Assembly: GCA_905234245.1 (NCBI GenBank)
Contig: CAJOGN010000032.1
Coordinates: 1 to 64,000, forward strand
Direction of reading: 5' to 3'
DNA from: an uncultured Lachnospiraceae bacterium
GTDB taxonomy: Bacteria > Bacillota > Clostridia > Lachnospirales > Lachnospiraceae
Length of the DNA stretch: 64,000 nt
The translations under genes were made by a program, and so were the position numbers. Within the stretch, counting starts at the first letter, position 1, and every line of letters starts with the position of its first letter. Below the pieces are notes generated by a model. That model saw nothing but the letters and a program-made list of their open reading frames with translations. It was not told where the DNA came from and ran no database searches. Positions 19,336 to 30,000 of this stretch are shown here, in pieces.

Positions 19336-20869
19336 TCAATGCAATTATACATATAATAACAATAGATATCTTCTCTATTCGAGAAGCAGTTACAACCTTG
19401 CTGCTCCTATTATCTTCCCCAAGGAATCTAATAATTAACAGTATATCAATAAAGCCAACTATCTCCATTATTCTCATGGATAGGGAGTGACTAAGTAGCG
19501 TAATCTTAGCAAGTATCTCAGGAAATCCTACTAAGCAAAACGCAAGCAAAATCCCCTCAACAACTATTAATAATATATATAACAGGTCAGCCTTCCTCTT
19601 CCTAATCATGCTATATATAGCACATATTATTCCAAGAGGGAACAGTGAGAAAAATACTGCCGAGTCGCAAACATTACTGTCTGCAGGCACTATGTTAACA
19701 TCATCTATTGGAGTGAAGATACTAGCTATATAGAAGAACAAATCCTTAACAGATGATTCTCCACCAGTATCAACTCTGGCGCCAGGATAGACAGTTCCCA
19801 TTGCCGCCTTAAAGGTGTCCAAAGAATGGTACACCACTAATGCACCCACAATTGCGAACACCACTACACTTGCTATAAGAAGCAGTACATCTAATTTCTT
19901 AAATAGCTTACGGGAATCAACAATTACATATATTGCCAACACCCCGAATATATAGGCTAGTGGAATCTGCTGCGCCGGGTAATATGCTAAGAGATAACCC
20001 ATGGCACTGTATGCAATTCCCAATGCAATTACTACCTTAAGCCAGGTCTTATCAACTCTTACAAGATAGTATAACAGTACTAATGCGAGCTGTCCGAATA
20101 TGAACATTTCCACGAGTCCATTGGTACTATACCACCACTGAACGGTCTGGGAAAATGTTATTAGTACGCCGTAAGCGCAAGCTAACACCTTCTTCTTATT
20201 AGTAAGCAGCTTGCCGAATTCGTAGGATACAAGGAACAATACAACTGTTCTTGATGTCCAATAGAAGGCAAGTCCCATTGTGTTGCCAAGCAGCATATAG
20301 CCCCACAAGAATGGGCGAAACAGTGTGGCTAACGAAAAACTAGGAGCGGCATATAATGTAGTTACATCTGTTGCCGTTCCCCTTATAATATCAGATACAG
20401 ACTTGAAATCATTATAATCCTGTGAGAAATTCATAGGGGTAAGTACTGCGAATTCATCTCCTCGAATCCTTCGAGGAACGCCGAATAGTGTACCGCTACT
20501 CATAAGCTCCGATGTGGTTGTATGAGCCTTGCCGAAGAACACATCATACATACCAATTGAGGAGCCGCTTAGCTCGAATAATGTACATCCTAGTATAATC
20601 ACTGCTCCTATGACAAATCTGAATCTATCAATATAAATAAATATATACTTAAACTTCTCGAACAGGAGAAATACAATTAGGGCTACTGCGAAGAATAACA
20701 GCAGCTTAACTAACAGCTTTCCTCCAATATCACCAGCCAGCAGGCCTACTCGCTGGTCAGTAAGAAATTGATGACGCATTTCCAATATCAAGTCAAAATA
20801 TACAGCTATAAATGCGGAAAGAAATATATATATTCCATATCTTCCCAGTATATTCTTAACCTTCATCAA
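19286..20869 (-). pseudogene. N-terminal and TM part of the same frameshifted polytopic membrane protein
   Basis: Long similarity to 43706-45835 (PSFSLATLFRPFLWGY.LLG...GLAFYW.SR, TFSQT.QWWY.TNGLVEMFIFG), ends abruptly at NPLQRDARAVG. Confidence 0.8.
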
Positions 20870-20887
20870 TCAACTCCATCTAACTAA

Positions 20888-21829
20888 TTATTTGCCAATC
20901 TTGCTCTTGAGCTTATCCGCAATCTCCACAAGCTTCATCTCGAAGTCCTGTCTGTTCTTCCATGTAATTGTATGAAGAATCATACCCGAGAAGAAGGATA
21001 CAATTCCAATTAGAATTGAGATACAGCTTACAATCAATGTCGGAATCTTAGGCACAAGTCCAGTCTTAACGAACTCCACAATTATAGGAATCATAAAGCC
21101 TACTCCAAGAGCGATAAATATTAGGGCAATCATTCCGAAGAAAAACATTGGCTTGTATGTTCTAAGCAGCTTAATTATGGTAAATATTACTTTGAATCCA
21201 TCAGAATATGTGTTGAGCTTAGACTCACTTCCTTCTGGTCTGTCTCTATATTCTATAACAACATTTTCCAGATACATATTCTTGTCAACTGCGTGAATCG
21301 ACATCTCAGTCTCAATCTCGAAGCCCTGTGACAACACTGGGAAGGACTTGACGAACTGATATGAGAATGCTCTGTATCCTGTCATAATATCCTTGATGTT
21401 AGAGTGGAACAACGTATTAATTGACCATCTTACAATGGAGTTACCGAAGTTGTGAAATGGTCTCTTGTTCTCTTGGAAATATGTAGAGGAAAGTCTATCT
21501 CCTACAACCATATCCACATTCTTATTAAGGACAGCATCAGCCATCTCTCTGGCATTATCTGCTGGATATGTGTCATCACCATCTGTCATAAGATAGCATT
21601 TGGCATCGATATCGCGAAACATTCTTCGAATAACATTTCCCTTACCCTGCTGGTACTCATGACGAACTACAGCCCCAGCCTTAGCTGCAATCTGCGCTGT
21701 GTCATCGCTAGAATTGTTGTCGTATACATAGATTACGGCTTCAGGAAGTACTGCCTTGAAATCCTTAACAACCTTCTCTATTGTCTGGGACTCGTTGTAA
21801 CATGGAATTAGTACTGCAATTTCATCCAT
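20888..21829 (-). CDS. Glycosyltransferase family 2 (polyprenyl-phosphate glycosyltransferase-like, two C-terminal TMs)
   Basis: AVLIPCYNESQTIEKVV; MTDGDDTYPAD. Confidence 0.9.
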   Translation of the reverse strand: MDEIAVLIPCYNESQTIEKVVKDFKAVLPEAVIYVYDNNSSDDTAQIAAKAGAVVRHEYQQGKGNVIRRMFRDIDAKCYLMTDGDDTYPADNAREMADAVLNKNVDMVVGDRLSSTYFQENKRPFHNFGNSIVRWSINTLFHSNIKDIMTGYRAFSYQFVKSFPVLSQGFEIETEMSIHAVDKNMYLENVVIEYRDRPEGSESKLNTYSDGFKVIFTIIKLLRTYKPMFFFGMIALIFIALGVGFMIPIIVEFVKTGLVPKIPTLIVSCISILIGIVSFFSGMILHTITWKNRQDFEMKLVEIADKLKSKIGK

Positions 21830-22251
21830 TATTCTTCTCCTTTTGTTTTCTCTTTCTTGTCTTCATCTTCTTCAAGCATTACGCCTTCGCCGCTTGGTGT
21901 TCCAGCGGCAATCATATCATCTATCCTCTTATTGAGTATTCCAACCTCCTGGGTAAGTCTCTTGACTCGCCTTGTAAGATTGGATATTACAATTGTCTGA
22001 GAAAATATTATCATTAGCACGAATAGGAAGCCTACGAAAAAAAGCATATTAATCGGAAGCTCGATTCCTAATAGCTTCGACAAGCCCTGGAGCCATTCCT
22101 TGTTGGCAGCAAATATAATCACCAAAACGCCGACTAAGAACCATACTAGGGCATACTTTAGCTCAAGTCGTCTGACTCGTACCAGATTGCCTATATACAG
22201 AATCCCCAATCCTGCCAATATTATAATTATAACTTGTATTTCTGTTGTCAT
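21829..22251 (-). CDS. DUF2304 family membrane protein
   Basis: Small 3-TM protein with VRRLELKYALVWFLVG; located between two GT2 genes, the usual context. Confidence 0.75.
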   Translation of the reverse strand: MTTEIQVIIIILAGLGILYIGNLVRVRRLELKYALVWFLVGVLVIIFAANKEWLQGLSKLLGIELPINMLFFVGFLFVLMIIFSQTIVISNLTRRVKRLTQEVGILNKRIDDMIAAGTPSGEGVMLEEDEDKKEKTKGEE

Positions 22252-22271
22252 ACTTTCTACCTTATTTCTGA

Positions 22272-22339
22272 AGATGATTTCACAAAAGTCTGTCCGCTCA
22301 TACAGAAAATCGCTTGCCAGACTTTTGCTGAAATCATCT
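22272..22339. repeat. Conserved-core hairpin, family 1, copy 3
   Basis: agatgattt..caaaagtctg-[tc CGCTCATACAGAAAATCGCTT gc]-cagacttttg..aaatcatct; core 22295-22315. Confidence 0.85.
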
Positions 22340-22345
22340 GCTTTA

Positions 22346-23038
22346 CTATGCCGAAATGGCTGCCATTACGCATGCCAAGGATACTTTAATCATATAATAG
22401 ACGGAGCGTTTCGGCGAGATGGATGAGGTTCCAGCCTGCCTCTCTTTCATTACTACAGGTATCTCCTCTACGCTCCAGCCCTTCTTAACAATAGTTACTG
22501 CCGTCTCCGGCTCAGGATAATCCTTAGGATATTCCTCTGCAAAATATTCTATAATATCTCTTCCAACCATTCTCATACCAGAGGTTGGGTCAGTTATCCT
22601 CTTGCCTGTTAATATCTTGATTAATACAGTAAAATACTTGATGCCAAATCGTCTTAGTCCAGAGGACTGAAAGCCCTGCTTCTCAATGTATCTTGATCCA
22701 ATTAACATTCCTGTTCCATGCTCTTCCATATATCTTGCCATAGTTCCAAGAAATGCTGCATCATGCTGACCATCACCATCAACCTGAATGGCATAGTTAT
22801 AGCCATATCTCTTAGCATAGAGATAGCCCGTCTGAACAGCCGCTCCAATACCACTGTTAATTGGAAGATTAACCACATTGAAGCCATGCTCTAGGCACAG
22901 CTTGTAGGTGTCATCCCTTGAGCAGTCGTTGATTACAACGTAGTCAAATTCAGGCGCATTTTCTATTATATCATTCACTGTATTAACAATACAACCGGCC
23001 TCGTTAAAGGCCGGTATTATAACTAATTTATCTTTCAT
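22346..23038 (-). CDS. Glycosyltransferase family 2 (dolichyl-phosphate mannose synthase-like)
   Basis: VIIPAFNEAGCIVNTV; QVDGDGQHDAAF. Confidence 0.92.
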   Translation of the reverse strand: MKDKLVIIPAFNEAGCIVNTVNDIIENAPEFDYVVINDCSRDDTYKLCLEHGFNVVNLPINSGIGAAVQTGYLYAKRYGYNYAIQVDGDGQHDAAFLGTMARYMEEHGTGMLIGSRYIEKQGFQSSGLRRFGIKYFTVLIKILTGKRITDPTSGMRMVGRDIIEYFAEEYPKDYPEPETAVTIVKKGWSVEEIPVVMKERQAGTSSISPKRSVYYMIKVSLACVMAAISA

Positions 23039-23041
23039 AGA

Positions 23042-24559
23042 TTATACAGCTATTCTCCCCTCATTCATTCCATCCCTAAGATTCCATCCAAAGGCATTTC
23101 TTAAGTCCTCATAATTACTAACATAAGTCCATAAGTCGAAGTTCGCGCTGGCTCTTCTACCTTCATTCATTCCATTCTGTAGGAAATGTCTAAATACTGC
23201 CATATCATCATTACCTAAGGCTGCCGCCACATCAGGATTATGCTCTAAGTAATAATAATAGTCATATACTGGTGCGAAATCTGTATCCAAGAAGTAGTGC
23301 TCAGGCTCTACATAGTGGTCTATATAACTTGCATCTCTTCCCTCGCTCTTACCCGAGAACTGATAGTGGAAGTAATAATTACGCAAATCATTGCCAAAAG
23401 CTCTTCTAAGGTCAAGATATCTGTTTCTATATCCCTCAAAGTTGAATTCTCCTTTACCCTGACGACCTTCATACATTCCGTAATTAACAAAATGATACAA
23501 CATTCCAATATCATCATCTCCATATGCCGCCTTAACATCTGGATAGTGCTGCGTATAATAGTTATAATCATACACATTAGTAAAATCAATACCATACAAA
23601 GCTGTAACCTTGTCAGTAGAACCATTAGGAACCCAGCCCTGACGGTTATCCTCCTTGCAGCCATAGAATACAAAATGTCTTGTATAATTGCCAATTGTAT
23701 AACCATAGGCATTACGAAGGTCAACATAATTATTCTTATATACGTAAGGATTAAAGTACTCCATCGCCTGACGTCCCTCATCGATACCATTATTAACATA
23801 GTGTGCAATCAAGGCATATCCGTCGTTGGCAAAGGCATTTCTCACATCATCATAGTGCTCAAGGTAGAAATTAGGGTCATAAACCATGTTGTATTCAACA
23901 CCATTATACATAGTTGTAAATCCGTTAAATGTCCCTAGTTTATCCATATACTGGTGGCGAATCTTATATCCGTAATCAGCTCCTGATGCCCATCTGCCAC
24001 CTAAGTCCTCAACATAAGGCGCACATCCCCTTGATACATAGTTGAATCTAGGGTCAACACACCAGTTGTTTAGTGGGTCACGACTGGCATAAGCCTTAAG
24101 ATGCTGCACCTGAGCTCTAACACCAGTTCTTACATCAGGGAACCAGTTGAACTGACCAGGGTTAGAATCAACCGCTCCAATTCCCGCAAAGTTATAGGCA
24201 GCAATATCAACAGCCCCACCAAATCTTAAGAAGCCTGTCTCATTCATTGCCTGACAAAATGCTACCTCAACACGAACATTTTCGGCAGCACACTCTTCAA
24301 TATAAATTCTACAGAAATCGTCAAGTGTTGGTGCGTCTGAACCAGCATCTCTATAGAAGCTAGGGTATCTGGCATTGTTGTTATAATAGTTCATTAACTG
24401 TCCAATGGTTACATTAGACGGTCCCATTATTGGATATTTGTCTTCTGCAGCCACCTTGTTCATTGGCATCACAATTCCAGCAGCCAATGCTGTGCATAAG
24501 ACAAATACTATTATTGCTACCGATATTATCTTCTTACTAATTCTCTTACCAATCTTCAT
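23042..24559 (-). CDS. Secreted glucosaminidase-domain protein with C-terminal EGR-repeat module
   Basis: Signal peptide; VEVAFCQAMNETGFLRFGGAV..YNFAGIGA...; repeats such as YYTQHYPDVKAAYGDDDIGMLYHFVNYGMYEGRQG. Confidence 0.85.
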   Translation of the reverse strand: MKIGKRISKKIISVAIIVFVLCTALAAGIVMPMNKVAAEDKYPIMGPSNVTIGQLMNYYNNNARYPSFYRDAGSDAPTLDDFCRIYIEECAAENVRVEVAFCQAMNETGFLRFGGAVDIAAYNFAGIGAVDSNPGQFNWFPDVRTGVRAQVQHLKAYASRDPLNNWCVDPRFNYVSRGCAPYVEDLGGRWASGADYGYKIRHQYMDKLGTFNGFTTMYNGVEYNMVYDPNFYLEHYDDVRNAFANDGYALIAHYVNNGIDEGRQAMEYFNPYVYKNNYVDLRNAYGYTIGNYTRHFVFYGCKEDNRQGWVPNGSTDKVTALYGIDFTNVYDYNYYTQHYPDVKAAYGDDDIGMLYHFVNYGMYEGRQGKGEFNFEGYRNRYLDLRRAFGNDLRNYYFHYQFSGKSEGRDASYIDHYVEPEHYFLDTDFAPVYDYYYYLEHNPDVAAALGNDDMAVFRHFLQNGMNEGRRASANFDLWTYVSNYEDLRNAFGWNLRDGMNEGRIAV

Positions 24560-24576
24560 TCTTATATCCTCAATAT

Positions 24577-26931
24577 CTATACCGCTACTCTTCCTTCAGC
24601 CTTACCAAATTCTATGTAATGTATATAGTATTTAGAAAGATTCCAACCAAATGCATTGCGAAGGTCCTCGTAATTACGAACATAAGTCCATAGGTCGAAA
24701 TCAGCGCTTGCTCTTCTTCCCTCATTCATTCCATTGGTAAGGAAGTGTCCAAATGTAGCCATATCGTCATATCCAAATGCTGCAGCAACATCAGGATTAT
24801 TCTGCTGATAGAAATCGTAATCATATACAGGTGAAAAATCTGTTCCCATAAAATTTGTCTCTGGATCAATTACCTCTGGACAAAAGCTTGCGTCTCTACC
24901 TTCTGCTTTACCACATAGCTCATAATGGAAGGCATAGGATATCATATTATTACCGTATTGTCTTCTTAAATCAAGATATCTATTCTTATATCCAATTACA
25001 TTGAAGTCATCAATGGCCTGTCTTCCCTCGTATATTCCTGTATTAGCGAAATGTTCAAGAGTAGATATGTCATCCTCTCCAAAGGCCATCTTAATATCAG
25101 CATAAGCATTTGTATAGAAATCATAATCGAATACTCCACCAAAATCAAAATTATGAAGCTTCGTAACCTTACCTACACGCTGATTATCATAGCCTAATGC
25201 CTCTCTGCCTTCAAACCATCCAGTATTCTCATAATGCATATAATAGCTTCTTAAATCCTTACCGAAATCGTTGCGAAGGTCTGCATATCTATTCTTATAT
25301 GATTGAACGCTGAAGTTGTCACAGGACTTACGTCCTTCACTCATACCATTCTGGCTAAAATGCCTTGCATAGCCTCTAAAGTCCCATCCGAAGGCATCAA
25401 TAAGGTCAGGATTATTGATTATATAATCATACATGTTAAAGACAAGTGAACCACTTCTATCCTCTGCTATTCCGTGCTCAATCCAGTGCTTAAAGCATTG
25501 CTGGTCAGTATAACCCCACAAATCCTCATTGAAGAATCTATATGTATTAACATCAAAGGCTCCTTCATACTGAGACAAATCCTCTTGTCCAAGCTTAAAA
25601 TACTCTGCAATAGCATCAGCCTCTCCAAGCTGTCTTAGGAAATTCTCATCACATAGTCTCTCGTAGTCTCCATCTATGAAGGCATGTTCAACAATTATTC
25701 CAGCAAAGCCTCTTGACTTGGCATTACGAATAATTGAATAATAATCAGTTCCATCTCCGTCAGAAGAATTCCTAATCTTGACGCCACGTTCAGCCATACC
25801 AAGAGCAACAATATTATTGTATATACAATATGATAAGCCTCTTCCAATATCACTTACTGTAGGATTGAAATTAGCATTAGGATAGTATACCTCGACACCT
25901 TGGCCACCACCTGAGTTCATATGAATACTTACAATAGCATTGGCGCCTACACTCTGCGCAAAATTAACTCTATTGATTAAGTCTTCTCCAACAGGATAGC
26001 CTGGTGCTGTATCATCATATCTTGTCATATATACAGTAACATCACCATATTGCTCAAGAACATTTTTACAATAGGTCGCAACACTTAAGTTAAGGTTCTT
26101 CTCAAGAAGTCCGCCGTAGGTTGCACCTGAATCATATCCACCATGACCTGGATCAAGTACTATAACAGTGTTGCCAGCCCCTGTATTAATTACATCATTA
26201 GAGCTTGCAGTCAATCCTGAAGAAGATAATAGCTTCTCGTCACTAGCCTCATTGTAAGACGCCTTGGTATTAACTACACCATTGCTCTCAACACTAAGTG
26301 TGCCATTAGCCTTCTCTAAGGCTTCTGATACAGTTGCCGCTGCAGCTGTTTTTCCATCTTCTGTAGTTACGTCGAAGCCTACCTCAGCAATGCTTTCATC
26401 AGTATCTTCATTGCCGCTTTCAATTGCAATAACATCATCAGGATTAGAATTATATTCAACTCCTACACCCCATGACACGTTAAGGTCAGCGTCAGATAGC
26501 GCTATGTTATTCTTCTCATTATCAATTATATATTCAAGCCCAACTAACTGGTATACACCCTCAGCCTTGCCTTCATATGATATGTCAAATGATAATGCCT
26601 CAGCCGACTTCTCATTACATCTTACCTGATATATATCTCCCGTAGAGGTGTTCTTATAAGTTAATACTCCTTCTACAAGCTTCTTATTACCATTACCAAT
26701 TCCCACAACTACCTGCTGGGCATCCGTAAGCTGCTGCTTAGATGATGCGATGGCAATATAGTTAATTAGATTATCTGATAATTTCTCACTAACTTCTGCC
26801 TCAAGTTCTTCTGGCTTATTAGCTGTACTAAATGCTGGTTCTGCTGCCGTAACAGGAAGTGCCATTCCAACAACCATAACCAAAGCCATTACTGCTGATA
26901 TTATTCTCCCCTTCAGCTTCTTGTTCATCAA
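24577..26931 (-). CDS. N-acetylmuramoyl-L-alanine amidase (Amidase_3) with C-terminal EGR-repeat module
   Basis: IVLDPGHGGYDSGATYGGLLEKNLNL; SIHMNSGG; VEHAFIDG; about seven EGR repeats. Confidence 0.92.
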   Translation of the reverse strand: MMNKKLKGRIISAVMALVMVVGMALPVTAAEPAFSTANKPEELEAEVSEKLSDNLINYIAIASSKQQLTDAQQVVVGIGNGNKKLVEGVLTYKNTSTGDIYQVRCNEKSAEALSFDISYEGKAEGVYQLVGLEYIIDNEKNNIALSDADLNVSWGVGVEYNSNPDDVIAIESGNEDTDESIAEVGFDVTTEDGKTAAAATVSEALEKANGTLSVESNGVVNTKASYNEASDEKLLSSSGLTASSNDVINTGAGNTVIVLDPGHGGYDSGATYGGLLEKNLNLSVATYCKNVLEQYGDVTVYMTRYDDTAPGYPVGEDLINRVNFAQSVGANAIVSIHMNSGGGQGVEVYYPNANFNPTVSDIGRGLSYCIYNNIVALGMAERGVKIRNSSDGDGTDYYSIIRNAKSRGFAGIIVEHAFIDGDYERLCDENFLRQLGEADAIAEYFKLGQEDLSQYEGAFDVNTYRFFNEDLWGYTDQQCFKHWIEHGIAEDRSGSLVFNMYDYIINNPDLIDAFGWDFRGYARHFSQNGMSEGRKSCDNFSVQSYKNRYADLRNDFGKDLRSYYMHYENTGWFEGREALGYDNQRVGKVTKLHNFDFGGVFDYDFYTNAYADIKMAFGEDDISTLEHFANTGIYEGRQAIDDFNVIGYKNRYLDLRRQYGNNMISYAFHYELCGKAEGRDASFCPEVIDPETNFMGTDFSPVYDYDFYQQNNPDVAAAFGYDDMATFGHFLTNGMNEGRRASADFDLWTYVRNYEDLRNAFGWNLSKYYIHYIEFGKAEGRVAV

Positions 26932-27018
26932 ATGTCTCCTTGCTTCTACATCTTTTCTGAATTATTCTGTCGTAATAAGCCTATTTTCACAGACTACGTC
27001 TAAATATTGTACCACATT

Positions 27019-30000
27019 TTAGTCCAAAACACCACATATAGATTCAATATTAGTGACCTCTTTATAAAAAGACTTATTAGTTTTCATATCGGTAATTACA
27101 ATATACATATTAACCATATCTTCTAATTTGTATGGTATTTCTGCCCCAAATCCACACATATACACGTTGTTATTAGGCATAGCTCTTGCCACATCATATC
27201 TCGGCTCTCTATTAGTATCATACAAAGTCATCTCGTCATCACTAGTCTTAACACCAATCTCCACTCTACAGTCAACACTCTTCGTTCCAATAAGATATGC
27301 CCATCCTCTAAGTCTTGTTAAGTCATTAAAGGCACCGTATCTAGTTGACACCAGCTCATCAGCAAAGCCTCCGTCAAAGCTATATTGTATATCCTCTCTA
27401 TTGGACATTTCACCTATAGAGACAGTTCTAGAATAATATATATATGGAATCTCTTCTATTCCATCATGAGGCAATACGCTATTAGTCCATACATAATCAA
27501 CGGAACCGTCAGCATTCTCCTGCAATACGCCCATCTCATAATCATACATATTAGTTGCAAGAAGCTTCCTATCAATGTTACAGGTAAATCCTTCTGTAAG
27601 ATTAGGTATGCTAAATTGCAATGACAAATCCTCTCTGCAGCATCTTTCTACAGGGAATTTGTATACCTGATTAGCCTTGTTGCGAAGCAATATGTACCTC
27701 TTAGAAGACAAATCCTTCATATAATCATCAGTAAATGCCCAGCCCTTGATTTTCGCCATATCTTCCTTATAGATACCATCAAACTGAGCACACATCTTAG
27801 TAGGAACAGATGGATATATGTTGTCCGTAAGAACAACGTCATAATTATGAACACCTACATCGTACATATTAATGTCATAATCAATCTTATCTACTCCGTA
27901 GTTGAGGCTGTGGAACGGGTCTATTCCAAATAGCTCTCTATGCTTATTGTATAAGATGTCCCGCTCACTCTTAAGTCTTGCTTTCTTCTCATCTGTAACA
28001 TCATCATAGCCACGGGAATACGACTCATGATGATATAGCTTGGCATCCATACGAGCAGCATTGTAATATCCCGCCTCGTATAGCTTGAAGCAAAGATCTA
28101 CATCATTATAAGCAACAGTAAGGTCTTCGTCTAAGCCTCCTACTTCGTTATACTTATTCTTGGACACCATTAAGCAGGCTCCTGTAACAGCAAGCCAGTT
28201 ATATGTAACAAGATTCCTTCCAAAATAGTGAACCACATCATCCTTGAATCTCATGAACATATGACATGGTCCTACAGGCAGATTTGTTATACCTATATGC
28301 TGTATCTTAATACTGTTAGGATATAATAGCTTAGCGCCAACAGCACCAATATGTGGCTGCATAGCCTGGCCTAACATCCTTGATAACCACTCACTCTTAA
28401 TTGCTTCAACGTCATCATTAAGAAGCAATATATATTCGCCCTTAGCAGCCTCAACACCCATGTTACACATTTTAGAGAAATTGAATTCCATTCTCTTGTA
28501 AATGTATGTTGCATTATATTCTGCTAATAGACTAGCGATAATATTCTTATTACCTGGAGCACTTCCATTATCTACTACGATAATCTCGTAGTTCCTGTAG
28601 TCTGTGTATTTATCAAGAGATGTAATACACTGCTTAAGCATATCAGGATTATCCTTAGATGGAATAATAATACTAACAAGCGGATTATTCCTTGTACCAT
28701 AATTAATACGATACTGACATACTCCCTCTAAATATTCCAACTCAGCATCTATATCATTCCTCTTAATATAATCTTCCTTAAGCCTTCTCATGGCATCAAT
28801 GGCATAAGGCTTTGCATCCATAGAACTTGCTACTGACTCTGGTCTTGCTCTCCAATGATATAACACGATTGGCACATGACCTACTCTCTTATTGTCAGAC
28901 TTCTCCATAAATCGAAGTGTAAAGTCATAATCCTGAGCGCCGTTATATTCTGTTCTTAATCCACCTACTTCACACACTAATTCTCTTCTGTATATAGCAA
29001 GGTGATTAGTGTACATCACAGACAGAATTGTATCTGGTGACCAATCAGGCTTGAAGAAAGGACTATGAACATCTCTTCCATACTCAGACACCTTGTCCTC
29101 ATCAGAATAGACAAAGTCAGTCTCAGGATGCTTATTAAGGTAATATACCATCTCTGCAAATGCACGAGATTCAATATAGTCATCACAGTCTATAAATGCG
29201 ATGAACTCTCCCTTAGCTGCAAAGATACCATCATTAGTTGCCTTAGAGATATGACCGTTCTCCTGTCTGTATATAACATTAATCTGAGGATTGTCCTCGT
29301 AAGTTCTTAGAACATCACGAACTGACTCCCAGCTGGAGTTATCATCTACAAGATACAACTCCCAATTAGGATAGGTCTGTTCAATAATAGAATCAATACA
29401 TTCTCTTAACTGATATTCCACAACATTATATACAGGAATAACAACTGAAATTAAGGGCTCGTACTCCTGCTTTACATAAGGCTTAGTTACGGTGTAGTAC
29501 TTCTTATACCACTGAGTATAAAGCTTATTCTCATACTCAACTCTCTGAACATCTTCATCGTATATCTTCTCTTCCTCAGTAAGTTCTTGCTTCTCTTCTA
29601 TCACTTCCTGCGGCATATAATCTCTTATATCCCATCCGTTGTTATAGCACAGTAGCTTCTTAAGCTTAATATCTATATCATCCCTCTTGAAGAAGCCCTG
29701 AGTCCAGAGCATGTCAAGGTTGACACCTGCATCATACTGCTCACGAGTGAATGACGCAATCTTAAGATTGGTTTCTCCTCTTTTGGCAAATGCGTCATCA
29801 TAAGGCAAATCGCCTATCATAACAGCCTCTTCATTAGTAGGCTGTTCAACGAATCTTAGAAGCTCTGATATAGCATTTTCCCTGGTAACTTCTATGCCAT
29901 ACTTGTTGACGAAGTCATAGGTATACTTCATAAACAACCTTATACCTTCTAAGAGTTCCTTCTTGAAAGAGCACTCCTCATCAGTCTCGCTGAACACAAT

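Noticed and set aside
18889-20869. Programmed ribosomal frameshift
   Set aside because: No slippery heptamer or clear downstream pseudoknot seen at the junction; indel or assembly error is simpler.
23297-23938. 213-aa plus-strand ORF opposite the glucosaminidase gene
   Set aside because: Antisense shadow of the repeat-rich region; Ile/Val-rich low-complexity translation.
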